DNA from: Monoglobus pectinilyticus
Lineage (GTDB): Bacteria > Bacillota > Clostridia > Monoglobales > Monoglobaceae
Direction: 5' to 3'
DNA length: 64,000 bases
NCBI RefSeq assembly: GCF_002874775.1
Contig: NZ_CP020991.1
Location: 1,183,225-1,247,224, forward strand
A model generated the notes under the pieces. The model ran no database searches. It saw nothing but the letters and a program-made list of their open reading frames with translations, and was not told where the DNA came from. Position numbers and translations under genes: made by a program. This document shows positions 26,577-35,019 of this stretch, piece after piece. Position 1 is the stretch's first letter. Every line of letters starts with the position of its first letter.

Positions 26577-27491
26577 ATGGCTTCAAAATCTAAAAAGGGG
26601 CTTGGGAGAGGACTTGGAGCGCTTTTTGATGACAGTAAGTCGGAGAAGAGCAGCGAAGGGTTTGATTTTTTATCCGATCTATCCGATACAGAAATCGCAG
26701 ACAGCGATAGTATAAAAATGATAAAAGTTCGTGATATAGAGCCAAATAAAAATCAGCCGAGAAAAACGTTTGATAAAGAAAAATTGGAAATACTGAGCAG
26801 TTCTATAGCCACTCACGGTATAGTACAGCCAATTTTAGTTAAGCCAAATATAAACGGAACTTATATGATAGTAGCCGGTGAAAGGCGCTGGAGAGCTGCA
26901 AAATTAGCAAAAATAAAAGAGGTTCCGTGTGTCATACGTCAATTGGACGAGCCGGCTGTAATGGAAATTGCATTGATAGAAAATCTGCAGCGTGAGGATT
27001 TAAATCCGATTGAGGAAGCGGAGGGCTACAGACGTTTGATGGAGACTTGTGAACTTACGCAGGAAGAGGTAGCGGAGAAAGTGGGAAGAAGCAGAAGTGC
27101 GGTCGCTAACTCTCTCAGACTGAATAATTTATCAGAAAGAGTAAAGCAAATGGTGATTGATGGGAAACTATCACAGGGGCATGCAAGAGCACTTTTATCT
27201 ATAACTGATGATAATGAACAGTTTGAATTAGCCAAATTTATAATAGAAAAGGGTTTGAATGTAAGACAGGTTGAAAAACTTGTGTCTGATACTTCAGAAA
27301 ATAAAAAGAAACCAAAAACTAAACAAGTAACCGGAATGATGAAAAAATATTTTTCTGAGGTAGAAAATGACCTGGGTTCCAGATTGGGCACTAAAGTTAA
27401 AATTAGTGAAGGTGCAAATAAGGGAAAAATAGAAATAGAGTATTATTCTAAGGACGATTTGGAAAGAATATTATTTGAACTAAAAAAGTAG
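26577..27491 (+). CDS. parB: Chromosome partitioning protein ParB (Spo0J)
   Basis: CTP-dependent clamp that loads at parS. 304 residues. N-terminal KKGLGRGLGALF binds ParA. The ParB/Srx domain shows IEPNKNQPRKTFDKEKL and the CTP-site MIVAGERRWRAAKLA. The HTH is LTQEEVAEKVGRSRSAVANSLRL, and the C-terminal dimerisation domain closes the protein. Ribosome site AAGGATGTGAGCAG. Two good parS candidates are within 3.2 kb. Confidence 0.96.
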   Translation: MASKSKKGLGRGLGALFDDSKSEKSSEGFDFLSDLSDTEIADSDSIKMIKVRDIEPNKNQPRKTFDKEKLEILSSSIATHGIVQPILVKPNINGTYMIVAGERRWRAAKLAKIKEVPCVIRQLDEPAVMEIALIENLQREDLNPIEEAEGYRRLMETCELTQEEVAEKVGRSRSAVANSLRLNNLSERVKQMVIDGKLSQGHARALLSITDDNEQFELAKFIIEKGLNVRQVEKLVSDTSENKKKPKTKQVTGMMKKYFSEVENDLGSRLGTKVKISEGANKGKIEIEYYSKDDLERILFELKK

Positions 27492-27660
27492 TTATATATG
27501 AAATATAGTAGATTTACTTTAAAAACCGACTTAAAAATTTATACCTAATTTGTAAATTTGAATAATGTCCTAAGTAATTATATTAAAAGAAGGCAAAATT
27601 GATTCTGGACATGTTTTTAGCTGTTATATAAGCAATTGGTTTTTGAGAGGAGGAATGACA

Positions 27661-28188
27661 TTGGAAAAAGAGAATAAATTAAAGGAAGATGTTATAAAAT
27701 CTGAAAGTTCTAAAAGTGAGAAGGTTATAAAGTCTGAAAAGAATACTAACCCAAAAAAGAAGAGTAATATTGCAACATATGCAGTTGTTATGATAATTTG
27801 TGTTATTATTATTATTTTAATAGCAGCTATGGCTGATAACCGCGAAGAAGAAATAGGAAATAGGGTTATGGAAACTGAACAGACAAACGCAAGCTTCGAA
27901 AATGAACTTGTAAATTTGCGTGAAGAAAACTATAAGCTGAAAAAAGAGCAGGAAAAAAATGTTTCCAAGATGGAGGAAGAGACAAAGTATAAAGCAGTGC
28001 TTGAGGTAATGAGCAATATTTGGACAAAAATAAATATGGGAGATACGGAAGGCGCAAAACAGGATATTATTTCTTTGGATTCTTCATCATTTGATGATAT
28101 TCAAAGGGGATACTATGAGGCTTTGTGTAAAATTTTAAGTATTGACAGCACTACAAAGCAGCCTATAACAGAAAATAACGCTCAGTAA
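27661..28188 (+). CDS. Bitopic membrane protein with extracytoplasmic coiled coil
   Basis: 175 residues from a TTG at 27661, seven bases after GAGAGGAGG; the ATG at 27655 is too close to that site. Order: a Lys/Glu/Ser-rich cytoplasmic N-terminus (1-35), one membrane helix (about 38-60, VVMIICVIIIILIAAM), a heptad-rich coiled coil (about 70-110) and a small helical C-terminal domain (115-165). No enzymatic motif. It sits between parB and serS; spacing of 24 bases to serS suggests co-transcription. Function not recognised. Confidence 0.78.
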   Translation: MEKENKLKEDVIKSESSKSEKVIKSEKNTNPKKKSNIATYAVVMIICVIIIILIAAMADNREEEIGNRVMETEQTNASFENELVNLREENYKLKKEQEKNVSKMEEETKYKAVLEVMSNIWTKINMGDTEGAKQDIISLDSSSFDDIQRGYYEALCKILSIDSTTKQPITENNAQ

Positions 28189-28211
28189 TAATGTAAAGAT
28201 GGAGGATAAAA

Positions 28212-29486
28212 ATGTTAGATATTAAGTTAATAAGAACAGAAACCGATAGGATCAAAAAGGCTTTGGCACGAAGAAAAGAAGAGGTGGACATAGATGGATT
28301 GCTGGAGCTTGATAATAAGCGCCGCGAGTTATTATTTGACGTGGAACAAAAAAAGGCTCAGCAGAATGTAGTATCTAAACAGATACCACAGTTCAAAAAA
28401 GAGGGAAAGGATACAACCGAAATTTTTGCCCAAATGAAAGAATTATCGGATAGTATCAAGGCAGACGATGAAAAAGTTCGTGAGCTGGACGAAAAAATTC
28501 AGACAATAATGTATACAATCCCTAATATTCCTAATGAGACTGTTCCTGACGGAGACACCGATGAGGACAATGTTGAAATCAGAAAGTTTATGGAGCCGAC
28601 GAAGTTTGATTTTGAGCCAAAAGCTCACTGGGATATAGGCAAGGATTTAGGTATTCTCGATCCGGAGAGCGCGGCAAAGATTACCGGTGCAAGGTTCCAT
28701 ATCTATAAAAAGGGCGGAGCGAGACTTGAAAGAGCTATTATGAATTACTATCTTGATACACATACAAGCCGCGGATATGATGAGATATTTCCTCCTTTTA
28801 TGGTTCACAGAAACAGTATGCTGGGAACAGGTCAGCTTCCAAAGTTTGAAGAGGACGCATTCAAAGTTGCTGATACCGACTATTTCTTAGTACCGACAGC
28901 CGAGGTTCCGGTGACAAATATGCACAGGGATGAGATATTAAACGGCGATGACCTGCCCCTTAAATACTGCGCATATACAGCTTGCTTCAGAGCAGAGGCA
29001 GGAAGCGCGGGACGGGATACAAGAGGTCTGATAAGACAGCATCAGTTTAATAAGGTGGAGTTAGTTAAGTTCACAAAACCCGAGGATTCATATAAGGAAC
29101 TGGAGGAGCTGACAGCCGAGGCGGAGTATGTTCTTCAGGGACTTAAACTTCCTTATAGAGTAGTTAAAATATGTATAGGAGATTTGGGATTTACAGCGGC
29201 AATGAAGTACGACATAGAAGTTTGGATGCCAAGCTACGGCAGATATGTGGAGATATCTTCGTGCTCAAACTTTGAAGATTTTCAGGCGCGCCGTGCGAAC
29301 ATAAAGTTTAAAAACTCACCTAAAGAGAAGGCTCAGTATGTTCATACGCTTAACGGCAGCGGAGTTGCCATAGGAAGAACAACAGCCGCAATACTGGAGA
29401 ATTATCAGAATGAGGACGGAACGGTTACAATACCTGAAATATTGCGTCCGTATATGGGCGGCGAGACAGTAATTAAGCCGGACTAG
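28212..29486 (+). CDS. serS: Seryl-tRNA synthetase
   Basis: Charges tRNA-Ser. 424 residues, class II. The N-terminal antiparallel coiled coil (about 30-105) grips the long variable arm of the tRNA. Motif 2 [21 protein letters not shown] and motif 3 [19 protein letters not shown] are complete. Ribosome site GATGGAGGATAAAA. No T-box is visible upstream. Followed by a strong terminator. Confidence 0.97.
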   Translation: MLDIKLIRTETDRIKKALARRKEEVDIDGLLELDNKRRELLFDVEQKKAQQNVVSKQIPQFKKEGKDTTEIFAQMKELSDSIKADDEKVRELDEKIQTIMYTIPNIPNETVPDGDTDEDNVEIRKFMEPTKFDFEPKAHWDIGKDLGILDPESAAKITGARFHIYKKGGARLERAIMNYYLDTHTSRGYDEIFPPFMVHRNSMLGTGQLPKFEEDAFKVADTDYFLVPTAEVPVTNMHRDEILNGDDLPLKYCAYTACFRAEAGSAGRDTRGLIRQHQFNKVELVKFTKPEDSYKELEELTAEAEYVLQGLKLPYRVVKICIGDLGFTAAMKYDIEVWMPSYGRYVEISSCSNFEDFQARRANIKFKNSPKEKAQYVHTLNGSGVAIGRTTAAILENYQNEDGTVTIPEILRPYMGGETVIKPD

Positions 29487-29536
29487 TAGTATAGCTGCAA
29501 AATGGGCTTAAAAAGTCATTGTTATGGAAGATTAAT

Positions 29537-29585
29537 AAAAAACCATTGTAAAAGGCTTATCACAGCTTAAATACAATGGTTTTTT
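29537..29585 (+). terminator. Terminator after serS
   Basis: AAAAAACCATTGTA (29537-29550) pairs with TACAATGGTTTTTT (29572-29585), ending in a T-run. Confidence 0.88.
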
Positions 29586-29651
29586 ATATTTTCTTTCTAT
29601 ATAAAAATTGGACTATAGATTTTATTAAGTCATTATAAATTTCCGACAAAA

Positions 29652-29667
29652 TGTTTCACGTAAAACA
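29652..29667. promoter_or_regulatory. parS-like site 3
   Basis: TGTTTCACGTAAAACA, one mismatch to the parS consensus, between serS and queH, about 2.2 kb from parB. Confidence 0.78.
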
Positions 29668-29670
29668 AAA

Positions 29671-30285
29671 TTACTCTTTTGGTTTTGAATATATACAGCC
29701 GCAGTAGTTTTGCCTGTAAAGATTATATTGGGATGAAAGCTCTATTGACTTTTTAAATCCCTCTTTCTTCTTAAAGTCAGAAGGTAAAAATGGAATTTGA
29801 TACTCATCACCGAGCATATGGCCTATTTCATTAATTTTCTGTGCATTTTTAAGAGGGCTTATAGTGAGGGTAGTGCAGAAGTAATCAAAATTATTTTCTT
29901 TTGCTGCCTTAGCTGTAGCTTCTAGCCGCAGCTTGTAGCATTTAAAACATCTTTCGCCGCCTTCGCGGCAGTCCTCCAAACCCTTTGAAATTTCAAAAAA
30001 CTTTTCCGGTTTGTAATCAGCGTCTAATATATTGATTTTATTTATCGCCGGAAGTTCAGAAATCAGTCTTATTTGTTCCTGTTTGCGTTTTAGATATTCT
30101 TCTTTATTTGTTATGTTTGGGTTATAATAAAAAACCGTTATATTAAAATATTTATTTAAATACGCCAAAACATAGCTGCTGCAGGGGGCGCAGCAGCTAT
30201 GCAATAACAGCGATTTTGTTGTATTTTCACCTTCAATTTTATTAATTATCTTATCAAGTTCCAGTTGATAATTTATCTTATTCAT
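29671..30285 (-). CDS. queH: Epoxyqueuosine reductase QueH
   Basis: Performs the last step of queuosine synthesis in tRNA, replacing QueG in many anaerobes. 204 residues, DUF208 family. The cysteine pairs expected for metal binding are visible: LLHSCCAPCSS, CREGGERCFKCYKLRLE and NYCGCIYS. FYYNPNITNKEEYLKRKQEQ and CTTLTISPLKNAQKI are family signatures. Ribosome site CAGGTGAAAAC. No other que gene is nearby. Confidence 0.93.
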   Translation of the reverse strand: MNKINYQLELDKIINKIEGENTTKSLLLHSCCAPCSSYVLAYLNKYFNITVFYYNPNITNKEEYLKRKQEQIRLISELPAINKINILDADYKPEKFFEISKGLEDCREGGERCFKCYKLRLEATAKAAKENNFDYFCTTLTISPLKNAQKINEIGHMLGDEYQIPFLPSDFKKKEGFKKSIELSSQYNLYRQNYCGCIYSKPKE

Positions 30286-30397
30286 GTTTTCACCTGTAGT
30301 ATGTTTAAATCATTATATATGTAAAATCACCGGTACATTATATTATATTTTTATATAATCCGTGATGTTGTTATCAAATATTGTCATAGGTTAGGTT

Positions 30398-30652
30398 TCA
30401 ATTTTCACTGATTCGGTTAAATAGTTCATTGGCTTCTTTGACAGTTATTTCGTCGTTATCAATCAAGACCTGAAGCCTTGCGGCAATATTACTTTTCAAA
30501 AAAGCACGATACTCTTCATACTTACCAAATTGATTAGCCACATCCGCCGGCATAATACCGTTCATAAGCATTTCTTCGATAACAGATTCCTCGGCTCCTG
30601 TAATCAACGAAAGTAATAGAGTTACATTACCGCTTTCAACATCAACTAACAT
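30398..30652 (-). CDS. Small acidic hypothetical protein
   Basis: 84 residues from the ATG at 30652, behind AAAGGAGTGAACTAT; the earlier in-frame ATG at 30685 spans that site. Predicted mostly helical and acidic, beginning MLVDVESGNVTLLLSL. No signal peptide, membrane helix or catalytic motif. Not recognised. Alone between queH and tRNA-Arg. Confidence 0.65.
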   Translation of the reverse strand: MLVDVESGNVTLLLSLITGAEESVIEEMLMNGIMPADVANQFGKYEEYRAFLKSNIAARLQVLIDNDEITVKEANELFNRISEN

Positions 30653-30828
30653 ATAGTTCACTCCTTTCTCAAGTAGTATATTCAAGTTGGCTTATCCTTA
30701 TTAATAAAATGTATTATTTTTCTTTACACCTATATCATAACACTTTATTGTTAATAATTGATGAACGATAGGTTAATATTAGTTAAATAATTGTGAAAAA
30801 TTAATTTATAAAAGTTAATTAAAAGAAC

Positions 30829-30857
30829 TTGATTTTAATAGAAAAAGGTGTTATAAT
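30829..30857 (+). promoter_or_regulatory. Promoter of tRNA-Arg
   Basis: TTGATT, 17 bases, TATAAT, 27 bases before the tRNA. Confidence 0.82.
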
Positions 30858-30883
30858 AATATGGTTGTTTGAATAAAGAGTAT

Positions 30884-30960
30884 GCGCCTGTAGCTCAGCT
30901 GGATAGAGTGAACGGCTACGAACCGTTAGGTCGGGGGTTCGAATCCCTCCAGGCGCACCA
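30884..30960 (+). tRNA. tRNA-Arg (ACG)
   Basis: 77 bases with encoded CCA. Acceptor GCGCCTG/CAGGCGC, anticodon loop CTACGAA (ACG, wobble A read as inosine), T-arm GGGGGTTCGAATCCCTCC. It marks the left border of the accessory region. Confidence 0.97.
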
Positions 30961-30961
30961 T

Positions 30962-30998
30962 ATAGGAACTGACTTTGGTCCGTTCCTATTTTTATTCT
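30962..30998 (+). terminator. Terminator of tRNA-Arg
   Basis: AGGAAC and GAC pair with GTC and GTTCCT in a 9-10 bp stem, followed by ATTTTTATT. Confidence 0.85.
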
Positions 30999-31000
30999 TT

Positions 31001-31262
31001 TTATACTATTTCGGGAATATGTAACAATTTTTCCATATCTGTTTCGGCTGACGAAGCCATCCCTTTATGTAGAATCTTATCAATATCATTATGCTGAAAA
31101 AGGGCAATATAATCTTTATCAATGAAACCTTGTAGATAAAGGCATCCAACATAATCGTATAATATAGCAGGATTTTTTTGTTATCTGCTGTCTTTCGTAA
31201 CTCATAAACGGCCAAGTTCCATTCTTTAATACAACAACCGTTCCTATTGGATAGTATTTCAT
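31001..31262 (-). pseudogene. DUF4176-family protein, frameshifted in a run of seven A residues
   Basis: Start ATG at 31262 behind AAAGGAGTTATGATT. The first part reads MKYYPIGTVVVLKNGTWPF and continues to an A7 run (plus-strand T7 at 31173-31179). The family continuation YDYVGCLYLQGFIDKDYIAL then NDIDKILHKGMASS is one frame away. A run of six A would restore one reading frame of about 86 codons. DUF4176 proteins often sit near type VII secretion or toxin clusters. Could be a true decay, a homopolymer phase switch, or a read error. Directly downstream of the M16 peptidase gene, overlapping no other feature. Confidence 0.72.
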
Positions 31263-31264
31263 AA

Positions 31265-32548
31265 TCATAACTCCTTTCTCAAATTATCAAATAAGTTATT
31301 AAGCTTAATTTTGCGATAGATTTTGTTATCATTCGATACTGATATAACCAAATTTTGTGAACGAAAAATTTTCTCCGCCGCCTCATTTATATCTCTAACT
31401 GTTACATCATCGTACTTACTAATTAGTTCATCTATGGAGCAAAACGGCTCATTTTCAACAAATGTACGCCATCCTATTAAAAAATTCAGTTCATGCACAT
31501 CGTCAAGCAACCTGTATTGATTGTCAGTATAGAAAACCTTGTTTGACTGCATATCATTTTCTGTCAAGCCGTATTTTGACTGTTGTAATATATCAAATAC
31601 CGCCGTCAAGCTCTCTTCAATATTTTCGTTATGTACTTCAAATTCAAACGACATTCTTCCCGAGTATCCCGTAAACTCAATACTCCCGCCAATTTCACTT
31701 GTAAATCCTAATTTCTCCCTTAAAACCTGTGACAGCTTGGAGGTGACACCGTATCCGATTATACTCTGCAAAATTTCAGCCGCATAACGGTTTACGGATG
31801 CTCCGTCTACATCAAATGAAATACTAACATCCGAAAACCCGTCGCTTGAGCCATAAATTCTGTCCGATGCTGAACTACGATTACAAAATTCTTTAACAGT
31901 GTATTTGGGCAGCATAAGATTTGTTCCCGTATCAGTCATCGGAAGTTGCTCTAATTCATTTGTAAAGTGCGATAAATCATTACAGCTGAAATTTCCGGTT
32001 AAAACCACACAGCAGTTCTCCGGCACAAAAACGCTCCTGCGATATTCATTAACAGATTTTACGCTCATTCTGTTTATATCGGATATATTCCCCATTATAA
32101 AAGAACCCTTGGGCGTACTCTCGTAATACTTAATGTCTGCCTTTGAGTACAAGGAATTATACCTGTCCTCAATCTGCCGCTTGACAACACGCTTCTCTGC
32201 CTCAACCTCCTGCGGCCGCCACTCAAAGCTTTTGAACACCTTTGATATAAGCAAAAATGCCTCTCTGATTTTTGACGGTGAAACCGTAATGTCAAGGCAG
32301 ATAAAATCAGCGTATGTTGCCCCATTTAGCGTTGCGCCTATTTTGTCTGTTTCAAAATACAGCTGCCTTTGAGGTATGTCGCAAAGGCGACGAAAGAACA
32401 TGTGCTCTGTCATGTGTGCAATTCCGCAGATTTTTTCCGGCAGCTTTCGCGCATATATTCCAATGTTCACACTGTGCAGGTGTTCATTTTTTAAATGCTT
32501 TACCGTAAGACCGTTATTTAAGATATTTGTTTCAAATTTTGTGTTCAT
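31265..32548 (-). CDS. M16-family zinc peptidase
   Basis: 427 residues. Inverted zinc motif HMTEH (His45-x-x-Glu48-His49) with downstream EVEAEKRVVKRQIEDR providing the third ligand glutamate. A second, catalytically silent half ends in the family segment SKLSQVLREKLGFTSEIGGSIEFTGYSGRMSFEFEV. No signal peptide, so cytoplasmic. Single-chain M16 enzymes of this size occur in peptide-maturation clusters (pitrilysin/PqqL-like and RiPP proteases). Here a small peptide ORF lies 17 bases upstream and a DUF4176 gene 2 bases downstream. Substrate unknown; peptide maturation is inferred. Confidence 0.88.
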   Translation of the reverse strand: MNTKFETNILNNGLTVKHLKNEHLHSVNIGIYARKLPEKICGIAHMTEHMFFRRLCDIPQRQLYFETDKIGATLNGATYADFICLDITVSPSKIREAFLLISKVFKSFEWRPQEVEAEKRVVKRQIEDRYNSLYSKADIKYYESTPKGSFIMGNISDINRMSVKSVNEYRRSVFVPENCCVVLTGNFSCNDLSHFTNELEQLPMTDTGTNLMLPKYTVKEFCNRSSASDRIYGSSDGFSDVSISFDVDGASVNRYAAEILQSIIGYGVTSKLSQVLREKLGFTSEIGGSIEFTGYSGRMSFEFEVHNENIEESLTAVFDILQQSKYGLTENDMQSNKVFYTDNQYRLLDDVHELNFLIGWRTFVENEPFCSIDELISKYDDVTVRDINEAAEKIFRSQNLVISVSNDNKIYRKIKLNNLFDNLRKEL

Positions 32549-32565
32549 TTAAATACCTTCTTTTT

Positions 32566-32753
32566 CTAAGGTGTAACAATATTTGCAGGAATCGTCCACC
32601 AAAGCGGCGGAGCAAGAGATGGAAGCATTCTTAACCCTCTGTATATGGCATATCCTGCAGCAGCGAAACCGCAGATGACAAACCCTTTGCTCACAGTGCG
32701 TTTTTGGTAACATCACTTTAAAGGGCGTGTGCTTTTAATTTACTGTAATTCAT
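32566..32753 (-). pseudogene. Broken or unusual small peptide gene upstream of the M16 peptidase
   Basis: A perfect ribosome site (CGGAGG, 32764-32769) precedes ATG 32753, whose frame ends after 11 codons (MNYSKLKAHAL). From a GTG at 32694 another frame stays open for 42 codons to the TAG at 32566-32568: SKGFVICGFAAAGYAIYRGL, then RMLPSLAPPLWWTIPANIVTP after it. The Trp-Trp, Pro-rich C-terminus does not look random. The two parts are out of frame and each frame meets stops, so at least two small changes separate them from one gene of about 60 codons. The third frame is also open and Cys-rich, so the assignment is uncertain. Confidence 0.45.
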
Positions 32754-32769
32754 AAATTTTTTTACCTCC

Positions 32770-33214
32770 GTAAATAAAATTATCAATATCACTTGATTTT
32801 TACTTACGGATCTGTAAGATACAAATATGCAAATGGGTATCTGCATATCCGGAATTACACATTAACTTGTTGTTACCGGCAGCATTTTAATGTGTATTTT
32901 CTTTTACAATCAATTTACACCACGCCTTTCTGATATAATAAATTATTTTATTTCTTTTCATAATCATTATATCAGAAACGAAAGTGACATAGCGTGCCAT
33001 TTATTATTATATCATATCATTATTATAACAACAATGTTTTATCATTGTACTAACATAATGTATCTTTTTATATCATCAATTTTGGGAATAAGTAGATACA
33101 GAGTTATTGTGTCGGATTATATAATTTTGATGTTAATACTGATTATTGAAAGTCGGAATTATTTGTTTTTACTGTATTTTTAGCTAAGTTCTGTAAGTAT
33201 ACTCGCACCATACC
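32770..33214. other. Intergenic stretch with one long inverted repeat, no gene supported
   Basis: TTTCTGATATAAT (32927-32939) pairs exactly with ATTATATCAGAAA (32966-32978), with an outer CACGC/GCGTG. A 97-codon frame (32890-33183) runs through this hairpin, is Ile/Tyr-rich from AT bias and has no ribosome site. Probably non-coding. Confidence 0.5.
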
Positions 33215-33244
33215 GTAGCAAAGAGAACTTTGCTGCGTTTTTTA
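33215..33244 (+). terminator. Terminator-like hairpin
   Basis: GTAGCAAAG (33215-33223) pairs with CTTTGCTGC (33228-33236), with one G-T, followed by GTTTTTTATT. No plus-strand gene is seen before it, so it may belong to a remnant or an unrecognised transcript. Confidence 0.5.
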
Positions 33245-33542
33245 TTCAAAAATTTACATATTCTTTATTACTTCTTCTTTTTAAGAAAAACAGCAGATTT
33301 TGAGAGCCTAGGAGTTATCGGGTAAGTCAAAATATATTTAAATTATTCACGCTGGCCAAGCTATAACAAATCGAACCGCATACGGCAGATTACCTCTGTT
33401 GTTTATGGGTTCGATTTTATAATAATTTTATTTTGGCTTTATAAGGTTGCAATGTTTAAAACCGTTATTATTTGCTGCAAATTAATAGAAAATTTTTATA
33501 TAAATTTTTACACCAGATAAAATTGCTCCTCAAATTATAATT

Positions 33543-34952
33543 CTATATCAAGCAGTAACGCAGTTTCGCTTCAAATTTTGTATTTAATTTTCCGTCACAA
33601 TCAAGGCTGCAAACTAGATTTTTAAATTTTACGTTGTAACTGTGAGGATTAAAACGATTCGGCAAATTATTAAATGATATGTGGTCTTCATAGCATTCTT
33701 TTTTTATTTTTCCATTACAGTCAATATATTTTACGCATATTCCAAATCCTGCAACAACCCTTTTTGTTCGGCCAATGTCATAACAGGCCATATTTGTATT
33801 ATAAACATAGCATAGTATGAAACGTTTTAAATCGCAGACTGAAATATTTTTTTGTATGCATTGACACAAGCATCGGCTATTCATCTCAACCGACCAGGAA
33901 TTGCTTTCCGCGCATATGACGTCATCACAGGTGTTTCCGTATACGTATGCTGTGTTGTCAAACGTGACAGGAGTTTGTTTGCAGCATGGCTCTGAGCAAA
34001 CATATAATACAAATGAAACTGTGTAAATTTGACCGGGACATAACGTTCCAATATAAATACCACTTTGTGGGTTTTCATTTGTTGGTCCGCATCCGTCTTT
34101 TATTGTTGAGCTTGTTTTATAGCATAATCCTTGCGGAATATTATCATAGACAACTACATTAGTAAGCGCTGTACTGCAGGGATTGGATATTTTCAGAGTG
34201 TAGACTATTTCCTCGCAGAGACAGCACACGGAGGTCTTGTCGGCGTGCTTTGTGATTTTAAGTCCGGCATTAACAATTCTAACAGAGCTGCATTTACAGC
34301 TTCCTAATCCATATCTGCAGCAATTGCTGCAGTCTAAATAGCAATACCTGACGAAAGCTCGGTTTACTATATCACAGGATACAGCATAGTTTACAGACAC
34401 GCTGTATCTTAGTTCGGCTGTTTGACCCGGCGGCAGACTGCCGATTGAAATTCCGGTTTGCAGTGTTTCCTGCGGTTTTGGCGCTGGCTGTATAGAACCG
34501 GGGATTACGGAAACTCCGGGCGGAAGCGTGTCAAAAATTTGAACTGAGTCCAGCAATACAGCCGAGTGATTTGTAAACTCTACTGTATAGGTTATGGTAT
34601 CTCCTATTTGAGCAGTTGATACGCTGGCTCTTTTATTGGTACTGGTCCAAATCAAACAACTATCACATGCACAGTTGTTCACACATAATGTTTGGCAAGG
34701 GTTATCTATCTGAACTGTCTTTTGTTTAGTTACAAATGATTCGCATCCCGGTAAAATGATTTCATCACCGTCACGGCAGCAAATTAGATTGCTGATGTCT
34801 GTTGCAGAACCGGGGACAAGCGATAGTCCGCTGCAGCCGCCGTAAGTAATATCATACATACGAATGCTATTCGTGCAAAATAATTTATAGTCCAGTTTAG
34901 CGTCAGTATTATTACAATTATTTAATGCTTTGCAGGAAAGGTCTGTCGGCAT
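33543..34952 (-). CDS. Cys-rich protein with two DUF11 repeats
   Basis: 469 residues from the ATG at 34952 (MPTDLSCKALNNC), behind AAAGGAGACAAAT. The longer frame from 35006 would translate a terminator hairpin. Two DUF11 beta-sandwich repeats: about 130-225 (AQIGDTITYTVEFTNHSAVL, FDTLPPGVSV) and about 235-345 (CEEIVYTLKISNPCSTAL, YDNIPQGL). A Cys-rich C-terminal third follows. More than 35 cysteines, no signal peptide, no sortase motif. Similar proteins in gut Clostridia are thought to be surface or spore-associated. Probably linked functionally to the vWA gene upstream. Confidence 0.8.
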   Translation of the reverse strand: MPTDLSCKALNNCNNTDAKLDYKLFCTNSIRMYDITYGGCSGLSLVPGSATDISNLICCRDGDEIILPGCESFVTKQKTVQIDNPCQTLCVNNCACDSCLIWTSTNKRASVSTAQIGDTITYTVEFTNHSAVLLDSVQIFDTLPPGVSVIPGSIQPAPKPQETLQTGISIGSLPPGQTAELRYSVSVNYAVSCDIVNRAFVRYCYLDCSNCCRYGLGSCKCSSVRIVNAGLKITKHADKTSVCCLCEEIVYTLKISNPCSTALTNVVVYDNIPQGLCYKTSSTIKDGCGPTNENPQSGIYIGTLCPGQIYTVSFVLYVCSEPCCKQTPVTFDNTAYVYGNTCDDVICAESNSWSVEMNSRCLCQCIQKNISVCDLKRFILCYVYNTNMACYDIGRTKRVVAGFGICVKYIDCNGKIKKECYEDHISFNNLPNRFNPHSYNVKFKNLVCSLDCDGKLNTKFEAKLRYCLI

Positions 34953-34974
34953 TGCATATTTGTCTCCTTTCAAA

Positions 34975-35003
34975 AAAAGGGAACGGGATAACCGTTCCCT
35001 TTT
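34975..35003 (-). terminator. Terminator/attenuator between the vWA and DUF11 genes
   Basis: AAAAGGGAACGG (34975-34986) pairs with CCGTTCCCTTTT (34992-35003), with a T-run on the minus strand, 16 bases after the vWA stop. Read-through would be needed for co-transcription of the DUF11 gene. Confidence 0.78.
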
Positions 35004-35019
35004 CATAATATCCTATTTT

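Noticed and set aside
27492-27660. T-box leader for serS
   Set aside because: No specifier stem or T-box sequence is visible; the region precedes the membrane-protein gene and serS itself has only a 23-base gap upstream.
32890-33183. 97-codon ORF rich in Ile and Tyr
   Set aside because: Runs through a 13-bp perfect inverted repeat, lacks a ribosome site, and its hydrophobicity follows from AT-rich DNA.
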